NCBI GenBank assembly: GCA_040768845.1
Contig: JAXGME010000002.1
Coordinates: 372,001-436,000 of the forward strand
DNA length: 64,000 bases
From: JAEZHK01 sp040768845
GTDB lineage: Bacteria > Bacillota > Clostridia > Christensenellales > Aristaeellaceae
Direction of reading: 5' to 3'
Below, piece after piece: positions 34,374 through 41,833 of this stretch. How positions within the stretch are numbered: the stretch's first letter is position 1; each line of letters opens with the position of its first letter. The translations under genes and the position numbers were made by a program. Below the pieces are notes generated by a model that worked only from the letters and a program-made list of their open reading frames with translations, was not told the origin of the DNA and did not search any database.

Positions 34374-35311
34374 TGGCGCAGGGCGCGCGCGGGCCCGGCC
34401 CGGGGGGCGGGCCCGCGAAGCATGTAAAACCCCTGGCCGCGGCCGTCGTCGTCTTCACCCTGTGGGGGTTTTCCTTTCTGGCGTCCACCATCGGCCAGGC
34501 GGCCGCCTCGCCGCTGGTGGTCCTGATGTACCGCTTTGACATCGCCTCTCTGGTCATGCTGACGATGGGCTTTTTCATGCGTCCGAGGCCGCGCCTGGTC
34601 GGCCGGAACCTCCGGCCGCTGATCCTTTTGGGGCTTTGCGAGCCGGTGGTCTACTTCATCGGCGAGCAGTACGGGCTGAAATACGCCAATTCAGCCTTTT
34701 CCGGCGTGATGATCGCGGTCATCCCCGTGGTGACGCTGGTGATGGCGGCGGCGTTTCTGAAGGAGCGACCCACCCGTGCCCAATGGCTCTTCAGCCTGCT
34801 CTCCATTGCGGGAGTGGTGTGGATCACCATCCTGTCGGGGGGCGAAGGCCAGGTGCGGCCACTGGGCGTGGCGCTCCTTTCGCTGGCGGTGATCACCGGA
34901 TCGGCCTACAGTGTGATCAGCCGGGGCATATCCGCCGAGTTCACGGCCTACGAGCGCAGCCTGGTGATGCAGCTGATGGGCGCGGTCTTTTTTACGCTGC
35001 TGGCCGCGTGGGAAAACCGCGCGGACCCGGCGCGGCTGGCGGCGCCGCTCTCAGACGGCGGCTTTGTGCTCTCGATCCTGTATCTGAGCCTGGGCGCGTC
35101 GGTGGCGGGGTATCTGCTGTTCAACTACGCGGTATCCGCCGCCCCCATGGCCAGCGTGATGTCCCTGGGAAACCTCACCACGGTCATTTCCGTGGCCGCG
35201 GGGGTGCTGATCCTGGGCGAGCCCTTCTCGCCGGCGGCGGCGGCCGCCCTCGCGGTCATCCTAATGGGCATCTGGGGCGTGCAGCGGTCGGGCGCGGGAG
35301 CGCGCCCGTAA
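34373..35311 (+). CDS. EamA/DMT-superfamily transporter
   Basis: A 312-residue membrane protein with ten predicted spans in two EamA repeats, for example FTLWGFSFLASTIGQAAASP at the start and SVMSLGNLTTVISVAAGVLI near the end. Family members export metabolites or amino acids. The start is uncertain: no in-frame ATG precedes the first span. A GTG overlapping the previous stop (TAGTG) gives a 24-residue Gly/Pro-rich lead-in and is used here, without a good ribosome site. Confidence 0.82.
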   Translation: MAQGARGPGPGGGPAKHVKPLAAAVVVFTLWGFSFLASTIGQAAASPLVVLMYRFDIASLVMLTMGFFMRPRPRLVGRNLRPLILLGLCEPVVYFIGEQYGLKYANSAFSGVMIAVIPVVTLVMAAAFLKERPTRAQWLFSLLSIAGVVWITILSGGEGQVRPLGVALLSLAVITGSAYSVISRGISAEFTAYERSLVMQLMGAVFFTLLAAWENRADPARLAAPLSDGGFVLSILYLSLGASVAGYLLFNYAVSAAPMASVMSLGNLTTVISVAAGVLILGEPFSPAAAAALAVILMGIWGVQRSGAGARP

Positions 35312-35328
35312 ACGCGGCGTCCGGTTGC

Positions 35329-35357
35329 TTGTTCCGCCACGGAGCGCGTGCTATAAT
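35329..35357 (+). promoter_or_regulatory. Promoter of the DUF6125 gene
   Basis: TTGTTC (35329-35334), 17 bases, TATAAT (35352-35357). Confidence 0.55.
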
Positions 35358-35402
35358 GAACCCGACGGCGCGGGGAAACCGCGCGCGAAAGCGAGGGCCG
35401 CC

Positions 35403-35927
35403 ATGAACAACCGCCGCGTGCTTGAGCGCCTTTCAAAGGAGGCGCTGATCGAGCTCATCGAATTGCAGGCAAAGAACTGGCTGGCGCTGGACGGGGTGTG
35501 GTTCCAGGCCGTGGAGCAATCCCTGGGCATGGACGAGGCGATGCGGTGCGACGAGGCGGCCTGGCGGCGCTACGGCGCCATCGAGGCGGGGCGGCTGAAG
35601 GCTTTTTTGAAGCTATCGGAGCGCCCCGGGCTCGACGCCCTCGCGCAGGCGCTTCAATTGCGCCTGTACGGCAGCGTCAACGACTGCGAGCTGATCCGGA
35701 CGGCGGACCGGCTGGTGCTGCGCAACGTCAACTGCCGGGTACAGACCGCCCGCGCGCGAAAGGGCATGCCCTATCACCCCTGCAAGGCCGTGGGGCTCGC
35801 GGAGTACACCGGGTTTTCCGCCGCCATCGACGACAGAATCCGCTGCCGCTGCCTGAGCTGCTACCCCGACGTCACCGACGAAACCGCCGCCTGCGCCTGG
35901 GAATTTTCCCTGGAGGGCGGCGGCTGA
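35403..35927 (+). CDS. DUF6125 family protein
   Basis: A 174-residue cytosolic protein. The N-terminus ERLSKEALIELIELQAKNWLALDG and the C-terminal GLAEYTGFSAAIDDRIRCRCLSCYPD are typical of the DUF6125 family, common in Clostridia and other anaerobes. Several Cys residues in the second half (PCKAVGL, CRCLSC, ACAWEF) could bind a metal or cluster. The ATG at 35403 follows GAGGG. The function is unknown to me. It is monocistronic, with a promoter and terminator. Confidence 0.85.
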   Translation: MNNRRVLERLSKEALIELIELQAKNWLALDGVWFQAVEQSLGMDEAMRCDEAAWRRYGAIEAGRLKAFLKLSERPGLDALAQALQLRLYGSVNDCELIRTADRLVLRNVNCRVQTARARKGMPYHPCKAVGLAEYTGFSAAIDDRIRCRCLSCYPDVTDETAACAWEFSLEGGG

Positions 35928-35940
35928 AGCCCGCATGAAA

Positions 35941-35971
35941 GCGCCCGCGGCCTTTGCCGCGGGCGCGCTTT
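35941..35971. terminator. Terminator after the DUF6125 gene, possibly bidirectional
   Basis: An 11-bp stem (GCGCCCGCGGC / GCCGCGGGCGC), loop CTTT, then GCTTTT on the plus strand. On the minus strand it is followed by TTTCAT, so it may also serve the Amt-PII gene. Confidence 0.75.
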
Positions 35972-35983
35972 TGTCCGGGAAGA

Positions 35984-37669
35984 TCAGTCGTCCTGCAGCG
36001 CGGCGTAGCCTTCCTCGCCGGTGCGGACCTTGATGACGTTCTCCACGTCGTAGACAAAGATCTTGCCGTCGCCGATCCTGCCGGTGTAGAGCGCCTGCTT
36101 GGCGGTCTCGACAACCGTCGCGACCGGCACCTTGCACACCACGATCTCGAGCCGGATCTTGGGCAGCAGGTTGATGTCCACCGGGACGCCGCGGTAGAAT
36201 TCCGTCCCGCCCTTTTGCATGCCGCAGCCCATGACGTTGGTCACGGTGATGCCAGTGATGCCGATCTTGCCCAGCGCGTCCTTCAGCGCCTCAAAGCGGT
36301 GCGGGTTGGTGATGATATCCACCTTGGTCATCTTTACGTCGGAGGAAGGCGCCTCGCTCTTTTTGTGCACCACGGGCACCGCCTGGCTCATGGGCACGTT
36401 TTCGGAAGCCACCGAAACCGCCGTGCCGTCGCCGCCCATCACCACCGGCATGAAGTCGGCGTAGGCGCTGGCCAGGCCGTGCTCCTCGGAGTCGAGGCCG
36501 GCGATCTCCTCCGCCGCCGAAACCCGCAGCCCCACCGTCTTTTGCAGGACTTTGAAGAGGATCGTCATCGTGACGATAACCCACAGGGCCACGGAGCCGA
36601 CGCCCAGAAGCTGGATGCCCAGAAGCTTCAGGCCGCCGCCGTAGAAAAGGCCGCCGTCCACCGCGAAAAGGCCCACCATCAGCGTGCCCGCCGCGCCGCA
36701 CACGCCGTGCACCGGCACCGCGCCCACCGGATCGTCGATTTTGAATTTCTTGTCCAGAAGCTCGATGGCCACCACGATCAGCACGCCCGCCACCGCGCCG
36801 ATGAGGGTGGCGCCCCAGGGGGACACCGCGTCGCAGCCGGCGGTGATGGCTACCAGCCCGCCCAGCGCGCCGTTTAGCGTCACGGAAACGTCGGGCTTTT
36901 TGTAGCGCACCCAGGTGACGATCATCGCCACCGTGGCGCCGGCCGCCGCCGCCAGGTTGGTGGTCACAAAGATGTTGCTCATCGAGCTCAGCGCGCCGTC
37001 GCCGGTGGCGCTGAGCGTGGAGCCCGGGTTGAACCCAAACCAGCCGAACCACAGGATGAACACGCCCAGCGCGCCCAGGGTGATGCTGTGGCCCAGGATC
37101 GCCTTGGGCTTGCCGTCGGACCCGTATTTTCCGATGCGGGGGCCCAGCATCTTTGCGCCGATCAGCGCGGCGATGCCGCCCACCATGTGCACCGCGGTGG
37201 AGCCCGCAAAGTCATGGAAGCCCAGCTGCGCCAGCCAGCCGCCGCCCCAGATCCAGTGGCCGGAGATCGGGTAGATCAGCGCGGTGATCACCACGGAGTA
37301 GATGCAGTAGCTGAGGAACTTGGTGCGCTCCGCCATCGAGCCGGAAACGATCGTCGCCGCGGTGGCCGCGAACACCGTCTGGAAAATGACGAAGGCCGCC
37401 GTGGGGATGGTGCCGGGGCCGTAGGTGCCGCGAATGAAAAGGTCTGGCATGCCGATCAGCCCGCCGATTGAAGTGCCCTGCATCAGGCCGAAGCCCAGCG
37501 CCCAGAATACCAGCGAGCCCAGCGCGAAATCCATCAGGTTTTTCATGATGATGTTGCCGGCGTTCTTTGCCCGGGTGAAGCCGGTTTCCACCATGGCGAA
37601 GCCCGCCTGCATGAAGAACACCAGGGTTGCCGCCAGAAGTACCCAAATGGTATCTGCCGAAGAGAACAT
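35984..37669 (-). CDS. Ammonium transporter fused to a P-II regulatory domain (Amt-GlnB fusion)
   Basis: A 561-residue protein. Residues 1 to about 405 form an 11-span Amt channel with conserved segments such as AGFAMVETGFTRAKN, the DFAGSTAVHMVGG motif with the pore His, and PVHGVCGAAGT with the second His. After a linker of about 40 residues comes a complete P-II domain (447-561), including a T-loop (about 484-500) that keeps the Tyr in EFYRG and the C-terminal signature TGRIGDGKIFVYDVENVIKV. In separate systems GlnK plugs Amt when nitrogen is plentiful, so here the plug is tethered. The ATG at 37669 follows GGGGGTG; a TTG seven codons upstream is less likely. Fusion is read directly. Confidence 0.95.
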   Translation of the reverse strand: MFSSADTIWVLLAATLVFFMQAGFAMVETGFTRAKNAGNIIMKNLMDFALGSLVFWALGFGLMQGTSIGGLIGMPDLFIRGTYGPGTIPTAAFVIFQTVFAATAATIVSGSMAERTKFLSYCIYSVVITALIYPISGHWIWGGGWLAQLGFHDFAGSTAVHMVGGIAALIGAKMLGPRIGKYGSDGKPKAILGHSITLGALGVFILWFGWFGFNPGSTLSATGDGALSSMSNIFVTTNLAAAAGATVAMIVTWVRYKKPDVSVTLNGALGGLVAITAGCDAVSPWGATLIGAVAGVLIVVAIELLDKKFKIDDPVGAVPVHGVCGAAGTLMVGLFAVDGGLFYGGGLKLLGIQLLGVGSVALWVIVTMTILFKVLQKTVGLRVSAAEEIAGLDSEEHGLASAYADFMPVVMGGDGTAVSVASENVPMSQAVPVVHKKSEAPSSDVKMTKVDIITNPHRFEALKDALGKIGITGITVTNVMGCGMQKGGTEFYRGVPVDINLLPKIRLEIVVCKVPVATVVETAKQALYTGRIGDGKIFVYDVENVIKVRTGEEGYAALQDD

Positions 37670-37695
37670 ACCCCACACCCCCTGAATCAATTAAC

Positions 37696-37736
37696 AAAAA
37701 TGTGCATCCAAGCGCCGCATCGCGCTCGAACGCACA
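37696..37736 (-). terminator. Second intrinsic terminator in the Amt-PII leader
   Basis: A 15-bp stem allowing three G-U pairs (arms 37722-37736 and 37701-37715, loop of six) followed on the minus strand by TTTTTG, only about 30 bases before the start codon. Confidence 0.75.
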
Positions 37737-37749
37737 TCGTTGTGCCGAT

Positions 37750-37785
37750 AAAAAGGGGCAGGGGCTTCATGCGAAGCCCCCACCC
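37750..37785 (-). terminator. First intrinsic terminator in the Amt-PII leader
   Basis: A 13-bp stem with two G-U pairs (arms 37773-37785 and 37756-37768, loop GCAT in RNA sense) followed on the minus strand by TTTTTAT. It lies about 75 bases after the predicted start of transcription, with no gene upstream to terminate, so attenuation of the Amt-PII gene is implied. Confidence 0.8.
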
Positions 37786-37858
37786 TTAAGCTTCAGACTT
37801 GAAACGGCCGGATGCTCCGCACCCGATGCCGCCAACCGGAAGTCGCCGTATTTGATTT
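37786..37858 (-). promoter_or_regulatory. Structured upstream part of the Amt-PII leader (possible antiterminator or sensor)
   Basis: In RNA sense it can form an enclosing stem ACGGC/GCCGT, an inner hairpin CGGGTGC-GGA-GCATCCG and a small hairpin GTTTCA-AGTC-TGAAGC just ahead of terminator one. The loops do not match the ANTAR hexaloop rule clearly, and no known glutamine riboswitch core was recognised. Confidence 0.45.
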
Positions 37859-37864
37859 GTTCCC

Positions 37865-37893
37865 ATGATAGCCGCGGTTTGACAGTCTGTCAA
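37865..37893 (-). promoter_or_regulatory. Promoter of the Amt-PII gene with overlapping palindrome
   Basis: On the minus strand TTGACA (37888-37893), 17 bases, TATCAT (37865-37870). The -35 is part of a perfect 15-base palindrome TTGACAGTCTGTCAA (37879-37893) that could be a repressor or activator site. Confidence 0.75.
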
Positions 37894-38063
37894 GCGAGAA
37901 TTTCAAAAATCCGATCTTTTAACATTATGACGCGGGCAATTTGCATTTTACATCTGCCGTCATGCAGTTTTTCGATTGTCCCCGGGCGGGCCGGACCGCG
38001 GGCGTTTCAGCGGCGCACCCATGCGTGTATATATACGGCAGAATGTGTTGAGGAGGCGCTGGT

Positions 38064-38393
38064 ATGGACGATCTGAAGTATCCCGGCAACGCGCGCGGCG
38101 AGGCTGGCGCGGCCGATTACAACGGCCCGGTGTGCTCTCCGGAATTCTCCAAGGGCTGCGCGGACGCCCGGGTCGGCGCGCCGCCGAGCGTCCCGACCGG
38201 CGCACCCATCCCGGCGGTCGCGCCCCGGCCGCAGCCCGCCCCGGACGGGACCGGCGCGGATGACCTGCCCCCCGCGCCGGTATCCACCCTGCACGCGAAG
38301 GACGAGCCCGCGGAGGGCTTTCCGGAGATCGCCTGCTCTCCGGAATTTCCGGCGGGCTGCGTCGATCCGTCGGAGGAGGATGCCGCGCCCTGA
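38064..38393 (+). CDS. Small protein with duplicated CSPEFxxGCxD motif
   Basis: A 109-residue, Pro/Ala-rich and probably disordered protein without signal peptide or membrane span. A short unit occurs twice: CSPEFSKGCAD near residue 24 and CSPEFPAGCVD near residue 90. The four Cys residues are the only ones in the protein, so each unit could be a disulfide loop, a metal site or a modified core. Expression signals are good: AGGAGG upstream of the ATG and a strong terminator 34 bases after the stop. It is divergent from the Amt-PII gene and precedes the ECF sigma gene. I do not recognise the family. Confidence 0.7.
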   Translation: MDDLKYPGNARGEAGAADYNGPVCSPEFSKGCADARVGAPPSVPTGAPIPAVAPRPQPAPDGTGADDLPPAPVSTLHAKDEPAEGFPEIACSPEFPAGCVDPSEEDAAP

Positions 38394-38426
38394 TGGGGCC
38401 GCTTTTTCAGATGAACCCAATTCCCG

Positions 38427-38459
38427 ACCGCCGGAAGCCCCGCGCTTCCGGCGGTTTTT
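38427..38459 (+). terminator. Terminator of the CSPEF-repeat gene
   Basis: An 11-bp stem (ACCGCCGGAAG / CTTCCGGCGGT), loop CCCCGCG, then TTTT. Confidence 0.85.
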
Positions 38460-38466
38460 GCGCCGC

Positions 38467-38492
38467 GAACTGTTAAATTCCGGATAAACGAC
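38467..38492 (+). promoter_or_regulatory. Tentative ECF-type promoter of the sigma operon
   Basis: GAACT at 38467 and CGAC at 38489 are spaced roughly as in ECF-dependent promoters (GAAC / CGTC-like). No housekeeping promoter is evident in the 80 bases before the sigma gene. This would allow autoregulation; evidence is thin. Confidence 0.3.
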
Positions 38493-38541
38493 AACTTTTC
38501 CCACTTTGGCTCGTTGAACCAATAGAAGGGGAGGTGACGGC

Positions 38542-39078
38542 GTGGACCAAACGCTGTTGCGCGCGGCCCGGTCAGGCGACAGGATCGCGCTGACCCAGCT
38601 TTGCGAAGCGCTGTACCCCGCCCTGTACGGGTTTTTTGTGCGCCAGGGCGGCCCGCAGTCGGCGGACGACCTGACGCAAGAGACGCTTATGCGCGTGCTG
38701 GACAACCTGCCGCGCTACCGCCCGCTGCCCGGCGCGCGGTTCGAGGGCTGGGTGTTCCGGATCGCCTACCGACTGTTTGTGGACGAGAAGCGAAAGCGCC
38801 CCTCGCTGCCGCTTCCGGACTGGGAATGCGCGGACCCCCGCGGGGATCCTGCGGAGGAGGCGGCCCGTCGGGCGCGGGCCGAGCGCGTCCGCCGGGCGAT
38901 GGCGGCGCTTCCGGACGAGCTGCGCGCGATGGTGACCATGCGCTACGAACTGGAGATGAGTCACCAGGCGATCGCCCAGGCGCTGGGCGTTCCCGGACCC
39001 CGGGTCAAATGGCGGCTGCACGACGCGCTGAAGCGGCTCAGGCGGATCCTTGAGGAGGAGGAAGATCATGATGGATGA
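38542..39078 (+). CDS. ECF-type RNA polymerase sigma factor
   Basis: A 178-residue sigma-70 family protein with region 2 (about residues 10-80; SADDLTQETLMRVLDNLPRY and FEGWVFRIAYRLFVDEKRK) and region 4 (about 115-170; LPDELRAMVTMRYELEMSHQAIAQALGV), without regions 1 and 3. It directs RNA polymerase to a small regulon, usually released from an anti-sigma factor on a signal. The start is GTG at 38542 with GGGGAGG upstream. Its 3' end overlaps the next gene by 11 bases, the arrangement typical of sigma/anti-sigma pairs. Confidence 0.93.
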   Translation: MDQTLLRAARSGDRIALTQLCEALYPALYGFFVRQGGPQSADDLTQETLMRVLDNLPRYRPLPGARFEGWVFRIAYRLFVDEKRKRPSLPLPDWECADPRGDPAEEAARRARAERVRRAMAALPDELRAMVTMRYELEMSHQAIAQALGVPGPRVKWRLHDALKRLRRILEEEEDHDG

Positions 39079-39412
39079 AACGCGCCTGCGGGCCTTCCTG
39101 GCGGAGAGCGCCGGGAGCCGCCCGGCGGAGGGCGCCGAAAGGGCGGCCATCGCCCGCCTCCGGCCGGAGATCGACCGGGCGGCGGCGCGCCTCGCGGCGC
39201 GGCGGACCGCCCGCCGGCAGAATCTGGCCTTTGCCGCCTGCGCCCTGGCCTTTGCGGCGGGGTCGGCGGCCGCCTGCCACCTGTGGGCCCGGACGGGCGC
39301 GGCGCCGGCCTGCGCGCTCTGGCTCATCGGAGCGCCGATGGCGCTGATACTTTTGATCGCGCCGCTGATGGCGTACTGTCTTGAAAAGGAGCGGGAATAT
39401 GAAGGAGCGTAA
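39068..39412 (+). CDS. Small membrane protein, likely anti-sigma factor
   Basis: A 114-residue protein with a charged N-terminal cytoplasmic part (about residues 1-52, rich in Arg/Ala/Glu) and two membrane spans (about 53-72 and 82-103). There is no zinc-binding HxxxCxxC motif. Its position directly after, and overlapping, the ECF sigma gene supports an anti-sigma role with the N-terminal segment holding the sigma factor; the sequence alone does not prove it. Two tandem ATGs (39068, 39071) follow GGAGGAGGAAG. It overlaps the next gene by 14 bases. Confidence 0.65.
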   Translation: MMDETRLRAFLAESAGSRPAEGAERAAIARLRPEIDRAAARLAARRTARRQNLAFAACALAFAAGSAAACHLWARTGAAPACALWLIGAPMALILLIAPLMAYCLEKEREYEGA

Positions 39413-40643
39413 AAAAGACCGGCTGAAGGCCGCATGCATCCTGGTGGCGCTGGCACTCGTCGTCTTTGGGGCGGGACTCTTCCTGCTGCGGCTGGAGTAT
39501 TCTCCCACCCGGTACGAAATTGTGACGGAGCGCATGGACGATATTCAGGCCGACCTGTCCTTCGGCGGCCGGGAAACCGTGCTCGCCCACGACCTGGCGG
39601 ACGCGGAAAACTGGATGGGCAGCGCCGCCGGAAACCTGATCCTGCTGGACGCGTCGGGCAACGTCCTCGGCTCCGCCAACGACAATTTTCTCGACGGCAC
39701 CGCCCGGCTCAGGCTGTTGACCTCGCCCTATTTCCGACAGCGGGAGACCTTGCAGGGAGATTTTATCCGCGGCGCGCTGGCGCTGCTGCTGGACGAGGGC
39801 GGCCAGATCGCCCACCGCGCGCTCGTCATCGCGGAGAACATGGACCGCGAACCAGCCGCCGCTTTCGGCCGGAGCGACACCGCCTATCCGTCGCTGTTCC
39901 CCACCCTCAACACCGCGCTCTACGAAGCCTACGCCGCCTATCTGCAAAACGGCGGAGCATGGGATGACTGGGCGGATTGGGATGATGACGACCTGATGGC
40001 GCGCGCGGAGGCGGCCGCGGCGGCTTCCTTCGACGGGCAGATCACCCGCGAGGAATGGATGAACAACTACGACGTTTTGCAGGCCCTCGCGGGCGGGGCC
40101 ACCCAGGCGGACGTGGACCGCGTCAAGCGGTACTGCGAGTGGGAGCAATACCAGCTGCGGCAGGCGGGCGACTGGAACGCGCGGCTGGTCCAGAACGAGG
40201 ACGGCAGCCTGACCGCGCTGGCGCTGTACGAAAACAACGCCCAAACCAACGCGGCGCACCTGCGGACGATGCGCAGCTGGGAGCTTATCGGCAACCTCTA
40301 CCCCCTGTGGCTGGCGGGCCTTGCGGCGCTGATTTTGCTGACGGCGCTGTGGGTGTTCCGCGACGCGCGGCGGCGGAATTTCAAGCCCGCGCTGTGGGGC
40401 GCGCTGACGCTCGCGGGCAACTTTGTGGCGCTGATCGTCTACCTGATCGTCCGCCCGGCCGAGGCGCGCTGCCCGCGCTGCGGCGCGGCCGTCCGGCCGG
40501 AGTATGCGGCCTGTCCCCTGTGCGGCGCCCCGCTGAAGGAGCGCTGCGCCGCCTGCGGCCGCGCCCAGGAGGACGCCTGGACCTGCTGCCCCTACTGCGG
40601 ACGCCCCCACGAGGGCGGCGGGGACGGCCCACCCGCCGCGTAA
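39399..40643 (+). CDS. Membrane protein with external sensor-like domain and C-terminal zinc ribbon
   Basis: A 414-residue protein. One span lies near residues 10-30. About 260 external residues follow, including AGNLILLDASGNVLGSAND, which resembles a Cache/PAS-like strand. Two further spans lie at about 300-320 and 335-351, and a cytoplasmic tail (358-414) carries CxxC pairs CPRC, CPLC, CAAC and CPYC spaced as a double zinc ribbon. The ATG at 39399 follows AAGGAG, inside the end of the small membrane protein gene, so all three genes are translationally linked. The layout suggests signal transfer from outside to the sigma system. I know no named family for the whole protein. Confidence 0.75.
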   Translation: MKERKKDRLKAACILVALALVVFGAGLFLLRLEYSPTRYEIVTERMDDIQADLSFGGRETVLAHDLADAENWMGSAAGNLILLDASGNVLGSANDNFLDGTARLRLLTSPYFRQRETLQGDFIRGALALLLDEGGQIAHRALVIAENMDREPAAAFGRSDTAYPSLFPTLNTALYEAYAAYLQNGGAWDDWADWDDDDLMARAEAAAAASFDGQITREEWMNNYDVLQALAGGATQADVDRVKRYCEWEQYQLRQAGDWNARLVQNEDGSLTALALYENNAQTNAAHLRTMRSWELIGNLYPLWLAGLAALILLTALWVFRDARRRNFKPALWGALTLAGNFVALIVYLIVRPAEARCPRCGAAVRPEYAACPLCGAPLKERCAACGRAQEDAWTCCPYCGRPHEGGGDGPPAA

Positions 40644-40675
40644 ACCCGGTCGGGCAGCCCTTTGAAAGACAAAAC

Positions 40676-40705
40676 GGGCGGAGAGAATTCTCTCCGCCCA
40701 CCTTT
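40676..40705. terminator. Bidirectional terminator after the sigma operon
   Basis: A perfect 24-base palindrome at 40676-40699 (arms GGGCGGAGAGAA / TTCTCTCCGCCC). ACCTTTTT follows on the plus side and GTTTTG on the minus side, serving both convergent transcripts. Confidence 0.85.
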
Positions 40706-40722
40706 TTGCCCTTTGGCCGGGC

Positions 40723-41721
40723 TCAGCCCTGGAGGGCTTTCAAAACCACCTGGACCATCGGGGAGACGGACACGGTGGCCACGCTGGCCAGATCCGCGTC
40801 GGCGGCCTTGCCCTCGTCGGTCAGCTGGATGCCGGACACCGCTTCGGCGGTCTTGCCCGCCACGTACTTCGCAAAGCCCTCGGCCTGCTCGTACCATTCC
40901 TTGCCGATGCCGGAGGCCTTCTTCATGCCGTAGTCGTCGCCCAGCTCGTCCTTGGTCTGGGGCGCAACGCTCACGTCGGACGTGATCTGGCCCTTCGCGT
41001 CAAAGGCGACGGTGCCCTGCAGCGCGTCCATGATGCAGCTGGTGATGACGCCCTCGGCGTTGTAGGTGACGGCGGTCATGAAGGAGTAGGACTGGGCGGA
41101 GCCGGCCGCGTCGGCCGTGGCGGCTGCGGACTGGTGCATGTCGGTGGAAATGCCCAGGCCCAGCTTGTCGCCCGCGCCCGCGCCGATGGACTGGGCGTTC
41201 TGCGCAGCCTTGGCGATGGCGGCCACATAGCCCGAAATCTTGATGGTGACGGAGGCCGTCAGGTCCGCGTCGGTGGGGTGGGTCTCCTCGTCCATGGGGA
41301 TGGCCAGCACTTCTTCCGCCGTCTTGCCCTTGACGTATTCGGCCAGCGCCGCGGCCTGCTCAAACCATTCCTTGCCAATGGCGGAGCCTTTGACCATGCC
41401 GTAGTCCACGCCCAACTCGGTCTTGGTCTTGAAGGTGGTGGCGGCGTCGGTCTTCAGGGTGCCGTCCGCGCCGAAGGCGATCTTCGCCTGGATGGCGTCA
41501 ATGACGCAATCCACAATCCTGCCGTCCTGGTCGACGGTGACGGCGACCACCTGGGCGTCGGTCTGGGCAACGCCGTCCGCGTCGGCCGTGGCGGATTTGG
41601 AGCTGGCCAGCGAGGTGACGGCGGCGAGGCCCGTCTTGAGTTCGCCCTCGGCGGAGACGGAGACGGCCGTCAGGCCCAATACGAGTATGCAGACCAGAAT
41701 AAGCGCGGTAACTTTGTTCAC
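40723..41721 (-). CDS. Secreted protein with two tandem copies of a ~130-residue domain
   Basis: A 332-residue exported protein with signal peptide (about 1-24, ending VSVSAEG). Two homologous domains follow (about 40-170 and 195-325). Each contains a DGxIxxCxxDAxQ strand segment, a DYGMxKxSxIGKEWxEQAxxxAxYVxGKT block, and a DADL-containing tail. This arrangement recalls FMN-binding/RnfG-like pocket proteins of Clostridia, but the SGATxT flavinylation motif is absent, so cofactor binding is not claimed. The start is GTG at 41721, with GGAGGTG eight bases upstream; an ATG at 41754 has no ribosome site. Confidence 0.7.
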   Translation of the reverse strand: MNKVTALILVCILVLGLTAVSVSAEGELKTGLAAVTSLASSKSATADADGVAQTDAQVVAVTVDQDGRIVDCVIDAIQAKIAFGADGTLKTDAATTFKTKTELGVDYGMVKGSAIGKEWFEQAAALAEYVKGKTAEEVLAIPMDEETHPTDADLTASVTIKISGYVAAIAKAAQNAQSIGAGAGDKLGLGISTDMHQSAAATADAAGSAQSYSFMTAVTYNAEGVITSCIMDALQGTVAFDAKGQITSDVSVAPQTKDELGDDYGMKKASGIGKEWYEQAEGFAKYVAGKTAEAVSGIQLTDEGKAADADLASVATVSVSPMVQVVLKALQG

Positions 41722-41771
41722 GAGAAGGCACCTCCGATTCAAATTCCGGGACATTGAGTAAACCGATATAT

Positions 41772-41800
41772 ATTCTAGCGATTCACCCCTTTTTTGTCAA
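41772..41800 (-). promoter_or_regulatory. Promoter of the two-domain secreted protein gene
   Basis: On the minus strand TTGACA (41795-41800), 17 bases, TAGAAT (41772-41777). Confidence 0.8.
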
Positions 41801-41833
41801 TACCCAACAAGTTTTAAGCGATAAAACTTTACT

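Noticed and set aside
37786..37858. ANTAR-target hairpin pair in the Amt-PII leader
   Set aside because: The candidate loops do not show the A at position 1 and G at position 4 of a hexaloop, so the assignment was not made, although antitermination is still likely.
38064..38393. RiPP precursor interpretation of the CSPEF-repeat protein
   Set aside because: No modifying enzyme, protease or exporter lies nearby and no leader/core boundary is visible.
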